Source of the DNA: Pseudomonadales bacterium
Lineage (GTDB): Bacteria; Pseudomonadota; Gammaproteobacteria; Pseudomonadales; Pseudohongiellaceae
NCBI GenBank assembly: GCA_024234395.1
Contig: JACKOH010000001.1
Location: 825,001 to 889,000 of the forward strand
DNA: 64,000 nucleotides
Direction of reading: 5' to 3'
How positions within the stretch are numbered: position 1 is the stretch's first letter; each line of letters opens with the position of its first letter. The notes under the pieces were generated by a model. That model was not told the DNA's origin and did no database searches. It saw only the letters and a program-made list of their open reading frames with translations. Shown here piece by piece: positions 1 through 9,012 of the stretch. Made by a program: the position numbers and the translations under genes.

Positions 1-1613
1 CGGTAGTGGCCGGAAACAGCGGAGGCTGGCTGGCTTCCCGAGACAGCGATTATACCGCCCCGGCCCGGTTCTGCCTGGCCATGGTCGGACAGTGTCGCGA
101 GATTGGGGTGGTCGAGTTATTGCTGGAGCTGAGCGCCTGGGACAAGGGTTTACCGGTGTTGTTGCTCGGCGAAGGACGGCTGGTGAATCTTGACGCCAGT
201 GATAGTTTCAAGAATATCACCGGCGAACTGAGTTTTCCGTTGACCTATCAGCCGTTGTTGGATGCACTGCACCAGGCCAAGGTTTTTCGCGATAATTACA
301 ATCGCCTGCGCGATCTCGGCGGAGTCCGCGATTACAACATGTTTCGCAGCCTGGTCGGTAACAGCGGCCGGATTCAACAGGTCCGGCAACTGATGGGACA
401 GGTGGCGAACAAGGAAGTTACCGTGCTGATCACCGGTGAATCCGGCACCGGCAAGGAAGTCGTGGCCAGGAATCTGCATCTGAACTCGCCACGTTCAGAA
501 GAACCCTTTGTCCCGATCAACTGCGGGGCGATTCCGCGGGATCTGCTGGAAAGTGAATTATTCGGCCATGAAAAAGGCGCATTTACCGGAGCCACGTCGT
601 CCCGGGAAGGCCGCTTTGAACTGGCCAATGGCGGGACGTTGTTTCTCGATGAAATCGGCGACATGCCCCTGAGCATGCAGGTCAAACTGTTGCGGGTTCT
701 CCAGGAACGCAGTTTTGAACGGGTCGGTGGAATCAAGACCATCACCACCGATGTCCGGATCATTGCCGCCACGCACCAGAATCTGGAAAGCATGATCGCA
801 CGGGGTGAATTTCGCCAGGATCTCTATTATCGAATCAATGTGTTTCCTATCGATATGCCACCGTTGCGTGATCGCACCGGCGATATACCACTGCTTCTGA
901 ACGAACTGATTTCAACCCTGGAAAATGAGAATCGCGGTTCCGTTCGCTTTAATTCCGGTGCCATAGCGGCTCTGAAACTCTATCACTGGCCGGGGAATGT
1001 CAGAGAACTGGCCAATCTCGTCGAACGCATGGCGATTCTGCATCCACACGGCATCGTGGGAGAACAGGATCTGCCACCACACCTGCGACGCGACGTATCG
1101 GCCAGCCCCTCATTCGTGGGGGATCAGGATTCCGGCAGTCCGCTGGCGAATGACAAGGCGGAGGTCAGCCCTGATGAGCCAAGCAGCGAGGACTCGGCTG
1201 AGTTACCACTGGACGGACTGGACCTGAAGGAATACCTGGCGAATCTCGAGAAAGATCTGATTAACAAGGCCCTGGACGACAGCAGAGGCGTGGTGGCGAG
1301 AGCGGCCGATCGACTGCACATCAGGCGCACTACGCTGGTGGAAAAAATGCGCAAGTACAATCTGCCCAGGAAAGGCGGGGACAGTCAGGAAGCCGATTCC
1401 GAGCCAGCGCCTCTGGCCGTGCCTGCTGCGCAGAATGGATCGGGTACCGACGCGGGGGAACGGGTCGCGGTAAGGCAAGGGCAAGGTGACGGAGGAAGAG
1501 ATGGGAAAAGCGCAGAGGAAAGCCCAGGGAAAAGGCCAGGGAAAAGCACACAGGAAACCCCGGAACCCGGCACAACCGGAGACAAGCGTCAGGGACGGGG
1601 TGTCACCTCCTGA
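1..1613 (+). CDS. fleQ: FleQ-type sigma-54-dependent transcriptional activator (5' end cut by window edge)
   Basis: The reading frame is open to the left edge, so the first few dozen residues of the FleQ receiver-like domain are missing. What follows is a complete sigma-54 activator: AAA+ domain with Walker A GESGTGKE (near visible residue 143), the sigma-54 contact loop GAFTGA (about 190), Walker B LFLDEIGD (about 212), and a C-terminal Fis-type helix-turn-helix with VVARAADRLHIRRTTLVEKM. The stretches RFNSGAIAAL and GLDLKEYLANLE are typical of FleQ/FlrA, the master regulator of flagellar genes, which in Pseudomonas also responds to cyclic-di-GMP. No flagellar genes are in view. After the helix-turn-helix the protein runs on for about 80 low-complexity residues rich in G, K, E and P, partly made by a 12-nt tandem repeat, and its stop overlaps the 3' end of the opposing DUF3108 gene. 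Confidence 0.9.
   Translation, partial: VVAGNSGGWLASRDSDYTAPARFCLAMVGQCREIGVVELLLELSAWDKGLPVLLLGEGRLVNLDASDSFKNITGELSFPLTYQPLLDALHQAKVFRDNYNRLRDLGGVRDYNMFRSLVGNSGRIQQVRQLMGQVANKEVTVLITGESGTGKEVVARNLHLNSPRSEEPFVPINCGAIPRDLLESELFGHEKGAFTGATSSREGRFELANGGTLFLDEIGDMPLSMQVKLLRVLQERSFERVGGIKTITTDVRIIAATHQNLESMIARGEFRQDLYYRINVFPIDMPPLRDRTGDIPLLLNELISTLENENRGSVRFNSGAIAALKLYHWPGNVRELANLVERMAILHPHGIVGEQDLPPHLRRDVSASPSFVGDQDSGSPLANDKAEVSPDEPSSEDSAELPLDGLDLKEYLANLEKDLINKALDDSRGVVARAADRLHIRRTTLVEKMRKYNLPRKGGDSQEADSEPAPLAVPAAQNGSGTDAGERVAVRQGQGDGGRDGKSAEESPGKRPGKSTQETPEPGTTGDKRQGRGVTS
1501..1560 (+). repeat. 12-nt tandem repeat, about five diverged copies, in the fleQ tail
   Basis: Five consecutive 12-nt units begin at 1501, 1513, 1525, 1537 and 1549, with a loose consensus cagggaaaagcc. 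Twelve nucleotides equal four codons, so the repeat stays in frame and encodes the GKS/PGK-rich end of FleQ. The central copies agree best and the outer ones are diverged. Confidence 0.7.
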
Positions 1614-2329
1614 CCGGCAAGCGTCGCTTGCTCAAGCAACAGTTCGGTATCTGATCCGGAACCACTGGTCTGTTCGAATTTTACCAGCAGCAGGTCCCAG
1701 TCCCTGGCCAGCCAGAAGGTAGTGTGCCGTTCACTGCCGGGTCGACGGATTCTTTCGACCTTCAGAGTGTCGAGCCTGCCGAGCCCGGTATCTATCACCT
1801 CAGTCCCGGTGACCCGGTACAGGTGAGTCTCGACTTCATCCTTGTCCACCATGCGGATCTCCAGTTCCGTAACGCCAGGATCGCTCAGCCGTTGGCGTAG
1901 AAGCAGCTGAAAACTCAATTTGTCCACCACTCCGTCGGTGAGAGGCACCTGCCAGGATTCGTCGTCTTCGCTGCTGGTGGCAACTTCCTGCTCCCAATTG
2001 AACTGAACGTTCTGATTGCGACGTGAGATACCGGATTGACGGTAAGAGTAGGAGTCCGGGCGAATCCTATCGTCCAGTACCAGGAACCGACTGCTTTCCT
2101 CGACCGCGCCCAGTCTGGCGCCAAGTATTCTCACTTCCATGTGCTGACTGAGCAGGAACTCTCCTTCCGCGGTCTGTTCCAGGCTGCGTTCTGCCCTGGC
2201 TGAAAGTCCGGAAGCCCGGGCCTGGTAGACGGCCTGGTAGCTGGAGGGCTGCCGGGCCAGGGCCGGTAGGCCTGACCACATTGCGACACTAAGTATCAGT
2301 AGCAGGGCGAACGGGGTGCGTCTAGTCAT
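1589..2329 (-). CDS. DUF3108 family exported protein
   Basis: 246 residues with an N-terminal signal peptide (MTRRTPFALLLILSVAMWSG, probable cleavage after ALA). The rest is predicted beta-rich with the DUF3108 pattern: a YQAVYQAR start, a DGVVDKLSFQLLLR segment, and a late TFWLARDWDLLLVKFEQ block. Function of the family is unknown; its members are periplasmic or outer-membrane associated. It lies 5 nt after purN and in the same direction, an arrangement common in gammaproteobacteria, so it is probably cotranscribed with purMN. Its 3' end overlaps the end of fleQ on the other strand by 25 nt. Confidence 0.85.
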   Translation of the reverse strand: MTRRTPFALLLILSVAMWSGLPALARQPSSYQAVYQARASGLSARAERSLEQTAEGEFLLSQHMEVRILGARLGAVEESSRFLVLDDRIRPDSYSYRQSGISRRNQNVQFNWEQEVATSSEDDESWQVPLTDGVVDKLSFQLLLRQRLSDPGVTELEIRMVDKDEVETHLYRVTGTEVIDTGLGRLDTLKVERIRRPGSERHTTFWLARDWDLLLVKFEQTSGSGSDTELLLEQATLAGQEVTPRP

Positions 2330-2334
2330 GATTT

Positions 2335-2976
2335 CTACTCCAGCCGGATACCATTCGCCGGCAGCTCGTCGCTGTCAAGCCAGGCCTTGCCGTCCCGCAT
2401 CCTCAGTCGACCTGAGGCGAACAGGGACACTACCTGCGGATAAATTTTATGCTCTTCGGCATGAACCCGCTGCTGCAGCGTTGCTGCCGTATCGCCGGGT
2501 TGGATGGCAACCACGGCGTGGGCGATTACCGGTCCGCCATCCAACTCTTCAGTGACAAAGTGAACCGAGGCACCGTGTTCGCTGTCGCCGGCATCGATGG
2601 CCCGCTGGTGAGTGTTGGTGCCCGGGTAGCGTGGCAATAAAGAGGGATGAATATTGACGATTCGATGGGCAAAGTGCTGAACAAACTCTGCCGAGAGAAT
2701 GCGCATGAATCCGGCCAGGACGATCAGGTCCGGGTGCAGATTCTCCAGGGCAGCGATCAGTGCGCGGTCGAAAGAAACCCGGTCGGTAAAGTCCCGGTGA
2801 TTGATAGTAACAGTAGGGATTGAGGCAGCGGCTGCACGTTGCAGACCATAGGCTTCCGGGTTGTTGCTGATCACGGCCGCAACCCGGTAATTACTTTCGC
2901 TGCTGGCGTCGATAAGGGCCTGCAGATTGCTGCCGTTGCCGGAAATCAGCACTGCTACGTTACAGGGACTGGCCAT
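2335..2976 (-). CDS. purN: phosphoribosylglycinamide formyltransferase
   Basis: GAR transformylase, which transfers formyl from 10-formyl-THF to glycinamide ribonucleotide in purine synthesis. The N-terminus VAVLISGNGSNLQALID is the phosphate-binding start of the family. The catalytic Asn and His are in NIHPSLLPRYPG, and the catalytic Asp is in the block ending DGGPVI. I chose the ATG at 2976, which has GGGAG upstream and gives the usual short N-terminus. A TTG seven codons earlier (2997) would overlap the purM stop and is less likely. About 213 residues, the family length. It follows purM closely, as in most gammaproteobacteria. Confidence 0.96.
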   Translation of the reverse strand: MASPCNVAVLISGNGSNLQALIDASSESNYRVAAVISNNPEAYGLQRAAAASIPTVTINHRDFTDRVSFDRALIAALENLHPDLIVLAGFMRILSAEFVQHFAHRIVNIHPSLLPRYPGTNTHQRAIDAGDSEHGASVHFVTEELDGGPVIAHAVVAIQPGDTAATLQQRVHAEEHKIYPQVVSLFASGRLRMRDGKAWLDSDELPANGIRLE

Positions 2977-2993
2977 AGAGTCTGCTCCCGGCG

Positions 2994-4064
2994 TCAACGG
3001 ACCAGTCGAACCGCCTTGCCATCGTCGGTCGCGGCTTCAATCCGGCCGATTGCCACGGCGCCCTGGTTGAAACTCCGCAGGATGCGCAACGCGGTTTCGG
3101 CGTCCTGTTCCGCTACTGCCACGATCATACCGATTCCGCAATTGAAGGTACGGAACATTTCCGTGTCGGCAACATTGCCCCGTTCCTGCAGCCATTGGAA
3201 TACCGCAGGCAGCTGCCAGCTCGACAGGTCGATGTGGGCGCTGGCGGACGCGGGCAGCACCCGGGGCAGGTTTTCCAGGATTCCGCCGCCGGTAATGTGT
3301 GCCAGGGCGTTGATGCGGATATGGCGGGCCAATTCGGCGATGGCGACCACGTAGATCTCGGTCGGTGCCAGCAGGGCTTCGCCCAGGGTGCTGTCACCCA
3401 GCGTTTGCTGCAGGTCGGCATGCTCACGTTCGAGAATCCTGCGGATCAGGGAGTAACCGTTGGAATGCGGGCCCGATGACAGCAGTCCGATCAGCTGGTC
3501 GCCGGGACTGACCCGGACATTGTCGATGATCTCATCCTTCTCTACCACGCCCACTGCAAATCCCGCCAGATCGTAGTCGCTGCCGGAATACATACCCGGC
3601 ATTTCTGCGGTTTCACCGCCGATCAATGCGCAGCCCGCCAGCTCACAGCCTTTACCGATGCCGGTAACCACGTCGGTGGCGAGACTGACATCCAGATTAC
3701 CGGTAGCGTAGTAATCCAGGAAAAACAGCGGTTCGGCACCGCAAACAATCAGATCGTTGACGCACATGGCCACCAGATCGATGCCGATGGTCCGATGACG
3801 GCCCAGTTCCATGGCCAGCTTCAGCTTGGTTCCGACTCCGTCGGTGGCTGAAACCAGTACCGGTTGACGATAACCCCGGGGCAACTCGAACAGGCCCCCG
3901 AATCCGCCCAGGCCGGACAGGACCTCGGGACGCCGGGTGCGCTCGGTGACGCTCTTGATGTTCTCCACCAGAGCGTTGCCGGCGTCGATATCGACACCGG
4001 CATCCCGGTAGCTCAGGCTGACTGCCTGAGAGGAACTCGCGGGGTTCTTTAATTCGTCGACCAT
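2994..4064 (-). CDS. purM: phosphoribosylformylglycinamidine cyclo-ligase (AIR synthetase)
   Basis: 356 residues matching PurM throughout. It makes aminoimidazole ribonucleotide from FGAM using ATP, the step after PurL. Diagnostic stretches are SYRDAGVDIDAGN near the start, the ATP-site motif SATDGVGTKLKLA (about residue 72), IGIDLVAMCVNDLIVCGAEP, GGETAEMPGMY and HITGGGILENLPR. ATG start at 4064. The gene begins the minus-strand purM-purN-DUF3108 unit and is divergent from the DUF2066-hda pair, with about 240 nt between them for both promoters. Confidence 0.97.
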   Translation of the reverse strand: MVDELKNPASSSQAVSLSYRDAGVDIDAGNALVENIKSVTERTRRPEVLSGLGGFGGLFELPRGYRQPVLVSATDGVGTKLKLAMELGRHRTIGIDLVAMCVNDLIVCGAEPLFFLDYYATGNLDVSLATDVVTGIGKGCELAGCALIGGETAEMPGMYSGSDYDLAGFAVGVVEKDEIIDNVRVSPGDQLIGLLSSGPHSNGYSLIRRILEREHADLQQTLGDSTLGEALLAPTEIYVVAIAELARHIRINALAHITGGGILENLPRVLPASASAHIDLSSWQLPAVFQWLQERGNVADTEMFRTFNCGIGMIVAVAEQDAETALRILRSFNQGAVAIGRIEAATDDGKAVRLVR

Positions 4065-4307
4065 ACAATGTTTCCTGAATCAGCGGACCGGCAGTGCGGG
4101 AGAGAAATGCTGAGCGGATTTTACCAGCTGGCGCCGGGTGAGTCTTGTCCGGGGTCGGTAAAGTTATACCGGCATGGCGCTTAACCGCAGCTGAAGCTTC
4201 TGGAGTAAAGCCTGCTATCGCTTCCGAAGGGCGGCCAGCGATCTGACCACCGGTGTCGACAGAGCGTTGTGGTAGTGCATCCCGGGTTCCTCAAGTATCA
4301 TTCAGCC

Positions 4308-5435
4308 ATGAAGTTTCACAAGTCATTAGTTCTGGTCCTGCTGAGTGGTCTGGCAATAGGCCCGTTAAGCGTGCTGGCGTTGCCGGTAAACGGTCTGTAC
4401 CGACATGAAGTGGCAGTCGAGAACCAGAGTGAACAGGAACGCAACCGGGCCTTTCGCGAGGCACTCGCAGCAGTGATCGTCAAGGTCACAGGTGAGCGCC
4501 GCTGGCTTGAAAATGTCACCATCGAAACCGCTCTCGGCAATGCGGGAAACTTCGTGGAAGCCATCGAATCCCGCACCGAGTCGCGGGTTGTCGAAGCCGA
4601 CACGTCACTGCCGCAGACCAACCCCCTCAGCGGCTCGCCGGCGCTGCCTGCCACGGTAGAACAGGAACTGTTGAACGTGAGCTTCGCCCGCGATCTGATC
4701 GACCAGCTGCTGGCCCGCGCGTCGATTCCGGTATGGGACAGCAACCGGCCCGGCGTGCTGGTGTGGATGGCAATACAGAACGATGTCGGTGAACGGCGCC
4801 TGCTCAGTCCGGAGACAGATCCCGGTATCATGGACCTGATGCGGGAGTTTGCCAAAGAACGGGGCCTGCCGATCCTGTTTCCAGTGCTGGATTTCGAGGA
4901 TCGCCGCAATCTGACTGCGGACGTGATCTGGGCCCTCGACGAAGAGACCATCGCCCGGGCCAGTGCCAGGTACGCGCCAGACAGCATCCTCTCCGGCCGG
5001 CTGCTTTTTTCCGCCAGTGGCGATCTGGTCGGACTCTGGCAGTTTCAGTTTCAGGATCAGGTAGAGGTTTTTGACAGTATCGATACCGAACTGGCCAGTT
5101 ACATTGAAGACCCGCTCAACCGCATTACCAGTCAGCTGGCCCGCCATTTTGCAGTCGTGCCCTCCACCGGGGGGCAACAGACGGCGCGCCTGCGCGTGGA
5201 AGGTATCGGCACTCTGGCAGCCTACGCCGAACTGGTGAGTTACCTGGAGGGGCTGGTGCTGGTCGAGGGCGTGACCGTCGCGGCGTTGAATGGTGAAGTC
5301 CTGGAATTGAACCTGGCACTGCAGGGAAGTCAGGGGCAGTTATCGGAATTGCTCAGTCTGGATCGCAATCTGGCGCCACTGGGACTGGGCAGTATCGAAA
5401 ATCCCCAGGTGCTGACTTATCGCTGGGCCCGATGA
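4308..5435 (+). CDS. DUF2066 family exported protein
   Basis: Using the ATG at 4308 gives 375 residues with a clear signal peptide (hydrophobic LVLVLLSGLAIGPLSVLA, cleavage probably after LAL). An in-frame GTG 13 codons upstream would place a non-signal-like leader in front and is rejected. The body carries the DUF2066 signature near the N-terminus: GLYRHEVAVENQSEQERNRA, then a VIVKVTGERRWL segment. The family is of unknown function and is usually found between purM and hda, as here. The hda start codon follows its stop by one nucleotide, so the two are almost certainly cotranscribed and translationally coupled. Confidence 0.88.
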   Translation: MKFHKSLVLVLLSGLAIGPLSVLALPVNGLYRHEVAVENQSEQERNRAFREALAAVIVKVTGERRWLENVTIETALGNAGNFVEAIESRTESRVVEADTSLPQTNPLSGSPALPATVEQELLNVSFARDLIDQLLARASIPVWDSNRPGVLVWMAIQNDVGERRLLSPETDPGIMDLMREFAKERGLPILFPVLDFEDRRNLTADVIWALDEETIARASARYAPDSILSGRLLFSASGDLVGLWQFQFQDQVEVFDSIDTELASYIEDPLNRITSQLARHFAVVPSTGGQQTARLRVEGIGTLAAYAELVSYLEGLVLVEGVTVAALNGEVLELNLALQGSQGQLSELLSLDRNLAPLGLGSIENPQVLTYRWAR

Positions 5436-5436
5436 G

Positions 5437-6144
5437 ATGAATGCCAGTCAGCCGCAACAGCTGTTGCTGGGTTTCAGGCTTGACGACTCGGCCACTCTGG
5501 AAAATTTCACACCGGCTGCCAGTGATGAACAACTGGTCCGGCATCTGCGCGAGCAGGCAATTCAGCGCGGTGACTGTTTCACCTATCTGTGGGGCCGGCC
5601 GGGAACCGGTAAAACCCATTTGTTGCAGGCATTGTGCAACGAACTTGCCGGGGGGGGCGCGTCGCCCATTTACCTTCCCCTGTCACGCAGCGACCAGTTG
5701 GCACCGGCTATGCTCGATGGCCTGGAACACCTGGATCTGATCTGCCTGGACGAACTGGAGTCGATTGCCGGACAGGAGGAATGGGAGCGGGCTCTGTTCA
5801 ATTTCTACAATCGAGCCCGTGAGCAGCAGGCCCGGTTCGTGGTCGCCGCCGCTACGCCGCCGGGTACTCTGCCGGTGCAGTTACCCGATCTGCGTTCCCG
5901 CCTGCAGTCGGCCATGGTTTATCAGCTGCATGAATTGAGCGATAGGGAAAAAGGCGGGCTGCTGAGGCATCGGGCGGCCGAACTGGGAATCAGGCTGCCG
6001 GAACCGGTAGTGAATTATGTGCTCGATCGCCACGATCGCAATCCGGCTGCGCTGATGGCGTTGCTGAGAACCCTGGACCGCCAGTCGCTGGAGCGGAAGC
6101 GACGTATCACCATTCCCCTGGTCAGGGAGATCATGGGCTGGTAG
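5437..6144 (+). CDS. hda: DnaA regulatory inactivator Hda
   Basis: 235-residue AAA+ protein. Hda works with the DNA-bound beta clamp to promote hydrolysis of DnaA-ATP after initiation. Visible parts are an N-terminal clamp-binding-like QLLLGF (family form QL.LP/LF), Walker A GRPGTGKTH (about residue 53), Walker B LICLDELE, and the box VII/sensor region LPDLRSRLQSAMVYQL, whose arginine is the likely finger. There is no DNA-binding C-terminal domain, which separates it from DnaA. The ATG lies 1 nt after the DUF2066 stop. The 3' end nearly abuts the convergent DUF2069 gene. Confidence 0.93.
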   Translation: MNASQPQQLLLGFRLDDSATLENFTPAASDEQLVRHLREQAIQRGDCFTYLWGRPGTGKTHLLQALCNELAGGGASPIYLPLSRSDQLAPAMLDGLEHLDLICLDELESIAGQEEWERALFNFYNRAREQQARFVVAAATPPGTLPVQLPDLRSRLQSAMVYQLHELSDREKGGLLRHRAAELGIRLPEPVVNYVLDRHDRNPAALMALLRTLDRQSLERKRRITIPLVREIMGW

Positions 6145-6145
6145 C

Positions 6146-6520
6146 TCAGGAATCCTGTTGTCCGCCGCGGGCCTTGCGTCGGATAAAAAGTATCAGCGCC
6201 ACGAATAACAGGCTGCAGAAGAAAACTTCTGCCAGCCCGGGTATCAGTTTGCCCGGTGTGAAGGCGGACAGCACGGCATGCACAAAATACATCAACACCA
6301 CGAAACTCAGCCAGGCGTGATAGCGAATCCGTGACCGATGCAGGCCCGGCGCAAAAGGCAATAGTGGAAGACTTTGCAACAGCCAGAATACCAGGGTCGT
6401 TAGGGTCAGACCGGTGGTCATAGCGAGACTGTTGAAAAACAGCGACAGCAGCAGTCCGTAAAAACCGGTCAGCACCAGCTTTCTCAGAAATGGGAGTTCG
6501 GTCAGCAGTAGTGGTTTCAT
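6146..6520 (-). CDS. DUF2069 family small membrane protein
   Basis: 124 residues with about four predicted membrane helices (LVLTGFYGLLLSLFF, LTLTTLVFWLLQSLPLLP, the WLSFVVLMYFVHAVL region, EVFFCSLLFVALILFI) and a basic C-terminal tail. It matches the DUF2069 family, inner-membrane proteins of unknown role that in many gammaproteobacteria sit directly after wrbA. Here it is 35 nt downstream of wrbA on the same strand, so the order arsC-wrbA-DUF2069 supports the call. Confidence 0.85.
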   Translation of the reverse strand: MKPLLLTELPFLRKLVLTGFYGLLLSLFFNSLAMTTGLTLTTLVFWLLQSLPLLPFAPGLHRSRIRYHAWLSFVVLMYFVHAVLSAFTPGKLIPGLAEVFFCSLLFVALILFIRRKARGGQQDS

Positions 6521-6555
6521 AGTCTCTTGCCGGCAGGTCCTGAAAATCGCCCTGT

Positions 6556-7173
6556 TCAGTTAATTTGTCTGGGGTCGCTGCGCAACCTGACGGCCAGTTC
6601 GGCTACCCGCCGGCCCAGCGCGAGGCATAGTCCGCTTTCCGCATCGGTCACCGGATAGTCGCTGTCGGTGCCGGCATGATGACTGGGGCCGTAGGGCGTG
6701 CCACCGCTGCGTGTGGAATTCAGTTCCGGCAGGGTGTAGGGCAGACCGCAAATCACCATACCGTGGTGTAGCAGGGGATTCATCATGCTAAGCAGGGTGC
6801 TTTCCTGGCCCCCATGCAGGGAAGACGAGGACGTGAACACCGCGGCCGGTTTATCGATCAGGGCTCCGGATACCCACAGGCCGCCGGTTGAATCGAGGAA
6901 GTATTTCAGCGGTGCGGCCATGTTGCCGAAGCGGGTCGGGCTGCCCAGTACCAGCCCGGCACAGTCGCGCAGGTCGGCTTCACTGCAATAGACGGCACCT
7001 TCGGCAGGTATGGCCGGTTCGGTTGCTTCGCTGCGCGGTGAAACAGCCGGGACTGTTCTGATCCTGGCTTCGATACCGGCCACCTGTTCGATGCCCCGGG
7101 CGATAAGCCGGGCCATTTCCGCGGTTGCCCCGTGGCGACTGTAATACAGTACCAGTACGTAGGGGGGCTCCAT
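6556..7173 (-). CDS. wrbA: WrbA-type NAD(P)H:quinone oxidoreductase
   Basis: 205-residue flavodoxin-fold protein. The FMN phosphate-binding loop is YYSRHGATAEMARLIARG at the N-terminus, followed by GSPTRFGNMAAPLKYFLD and a typical WrbA block FTSSSSLHGGQESTLLSM. WrbA enzymes reduce quinones by two electrons, avoiding semiquinone radicals. The ATG follows directly on the arsC stop codon with no spacer, so the two should be translated together. The end of the protein is somewhat longer than E. coli WrbA (198 residues) but otherwise ordinary. Confidence 0.93.
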   Translation of the reverse strand: MEPPYVLVLYYSRHGATAEMARLIARGIEQVAGIEARIRTVPAVSPRSEATEPAIPAEGAVYCSEADLRDCAGLVLGSPTRFGNMAAPLKYFLDSTGGLWVSGALIDKPAAVFTSSSSLHGGQESTLLSMMNPLLHHGMVICGLPYTLPELNSTRSGGTPYGPSHHAGTDSDYPVTDAESGLCLALGRRVAELAVRLRSDPRQIN

Positions 7174-7533
7174 CTACAAGTCCTCGATGAACGGCAGGAC
7201 CGCTTCCGGCGGGCGTCCGATAATCGCCCTGCCATCGGCCACCACGATCGGCCGTTGCAGCAGGCGGGGGTGCCTGGCCAGCAGATCCAGGACGATTTCT
7301 TCAGCCAGGTTTTCATCGTCCAGGCCAAGTTCCTCGTACTCAGGTTCGTTGCGGCGTAGCACGTCCCTGACCTGCATGCCCAGTTTTTTCATCAGGGCTT
7401 TCAGCTGTTTGACGTCCGGCGGATTGTCCATGTAATAAACAAGCTCCGGGGAAATGTCGTTTTCTTCCAGCAGCGCCAGCACGGCCCGGGATTTTGAACA
7501 GCGTGGATTGTGATACAGGGTGACTGAGGTCAT
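7174..7533 (-). CDS. arsC: ArsC-family (glutaredoxin-linked) reductase
   Basis: 119 residues. The N-terminal HNPRCSKSR holds the active-site cysteine of glutaredoxin-dependent arsenate reductases, and RPIVVADGRAIIGRP near the end has the conserved substrate-binding arginines. By family this is an ArsC (YfgD-like) enzyme. It is not near arsR, arsB or other arsenic genes but forms the housekeeping trio arsC-wrbA-DUF2069, so arsenate may not be its main substrate (inference). The stop codon directly abuts the wrbA ATG. Confidence 0.9.
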   Translation of the reverse strand: MTSVTLYHNPRCSKSRAVLALLEENDISPELVYYMDNPPDVKQLKALMKKLGMQVRDVLRRNEPEYEELGLDDENLAEEIVLDLLARHPRLLQRPIVVADGRAIIGRPPEAVLPFIEDL

Positions 7534-7544
7534 GGCGTTGGTCT

Positions 7545-8882
7545 CTATGCGGTGTCGATAAACTTCTGGCTGCCCAGCTTCTCTTCGGCTACCAGATCGA
7601 TTTTACGCAGAAATTCCCGGGCCTGCTGGTACTCCGGTAAATCCAGGTTCTCCTGCAGATCGCTGGCCTGCGAATCCCTGAGACTGCGCCAGATTTCCAG
7701 CAGGGTGCAGTTTTCGATGGAACCGCTGGGCAGGTAGCGGGGCGGTTCGTCACCGGTTCGAGCCAGCAGACCGGAATTCACCAGATGCCGGAGTACCCGT
7801 TCGGCAACCAGCTGGCCCACACCGAGACGACTGGAAATCTGCTCATCGCTCAGAGGTTGTTGTTGATTCTGAAAGTTATGGATGATCAGGGCGGCCACCG
7901 CCAGAGTGAGCTGTTCATGCTGATTGATGCTCATGGGCATCGGTTGCCGCCCGATCCGGGTCTTGCTGGGATACTGGTGGTAATAGGCAATGTCGGCCCC
8001 CAGCAATACCAGCAGCCATCCCACATAGGCAAAAATCATGACCACCAGGACCGTGGCAAAGGCCAGGTAGACGGATTCCCGCGCAGCACCGATCATGAAA
8101 TTACTGAAGAAAGCACCCATCAGCTTCCAGCCGATTGTGGTCACGATGCCACCGGCAAAAGCCGAGGAGAACCGAACCTTGGTGTTAGGCAGAAAACTGT
8201 AGGCAAAGGCAAACGCCAGTGACATGAACAACAGCGGGAACAGGAAGGCAAAGAAGTTGATTATCACCCCACCGAACGCCAGGCGGTCCAGGTAATTGGT
8301 CACCACGGTAGTGTTTACCGACGAAGTGATGCTGATGGAGATGAAGATAAGCAGGGGACTGACGATGACCGCGAACAGGTACTCACTGATGCGGCTGGAC
8401 AGTGACCGGCCCTGACTGACATTCCAGATGTAGTTGAAGCAGGATTCGATCTTGCGCATCATGTCCAGCACCAGGTAGATCAGCATGCCCATGCTGGTGA
8501 TCCCGATCACTCCCACCTGGATGTTGTCCACGAAACCGATGATCTGACCCACCACTTCCTCGCGGCGGTCGCCCAGCGCCTCCAGCAGGGTGTTGAGAGC
8601 CGGTTCCATGGCATTGTGCACACCAAGGCTCTTCAGTACTGCAAAAATCAGCGCCAGGGTCGGTATAAAACCGAGTACCGTCGAGTACACCAGGCTCATC
8701 GCCCTCAGGCTGAGCTGACCTTCGGAAACATCGCGCAGGATACCGAAAAGGATCTGTGCGCTGCGCACCAGAAACCGATGCCATAACGGTAGGGCGGCGG
8801 TATTCCGCCCCCAGAGAAAGGTGGCAACTCGGGTTTGTACGGTCTGTCGCAGCTGCGACACCCTGATAGTATTGAAAGCCAT
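7545..8882 (-). CDS. YihY/UPF0761 family inner-membrane protein
   Basis: 445 residues. Residues from about 35 to 300 hold roughly six membrane helices and match the YihY (former RNase BN) family: LRAMSLVYSTVLGFIPTLAL near the start and the later FAFAYSFLPNTKV and LVVMIFAYVGWLLVLLGA. The last 130 residues are soluble and look like a winged-helix domain (LSDEQISSRLGVGQLVAERVLRHLVNSGLL), a feature of the longer members. The RNase BN name is historical and not accepted for this family; transport or lipid roles have been suggested. It is 11 nt upstream of arsC on the same strand and could head that operon. Confidence 0.87.
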   Translation of the reverse strand: MAFNTIRVSQLRQTVQTRVATFLWGRNTAALPLWHRFLVRSAQILFGILRDVSEGQLSLRAMSLVYSTVLGFIPTLALIFAVLKSLGVHNAMEPALNTLLEALGDRREEVVGQIIGFVDNIQVGVIGITSMGMLIYLVLDMMRKIESCFNYIWNVSQGRSLSSRISEYLFAVIVSPLLIFISISITSSVNTTVVTNYLDRLAFGGVIINFFAFLFPLLFMSLAFAFAYSFLPNTKVRFSSAFAGGIVTTIGWKLMGAFFSNFMIGAARESVYLAFATVLVVMIFAYVGWLLVLLGADIAYYHQYPSKTRIGRQPMPMSINQHEQLTLAVAALIIHNFQNQQQPLSDEQISSRLGVGQLVAERVLRHLVNSGLLARTGDEPPRYLPSGSIENCTLLEIWRSLRDSQASDLQENLDLPEYQQAREFLRKIDLVAEEKLGSQKFIDTA

Positions 8883-9012
8883 GTCCAGTTGTCAGGATTG
8901 GATTGAGTGGCCATTATACGGTATACGAAGGGCTTAACCAGTCATTGGCGACCCTGATGGAACAGGCTTTCAGATAGCACAGTCAGCGATGCAGGAGACG
9001 ACGTAGGCGAAA

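Noticed and set aside
7174..7533. Arsenic resistance operon
   Set aside because: Only the ArsC-family gene is present; neighbours are the housekeeping wrbA and DUF2069.
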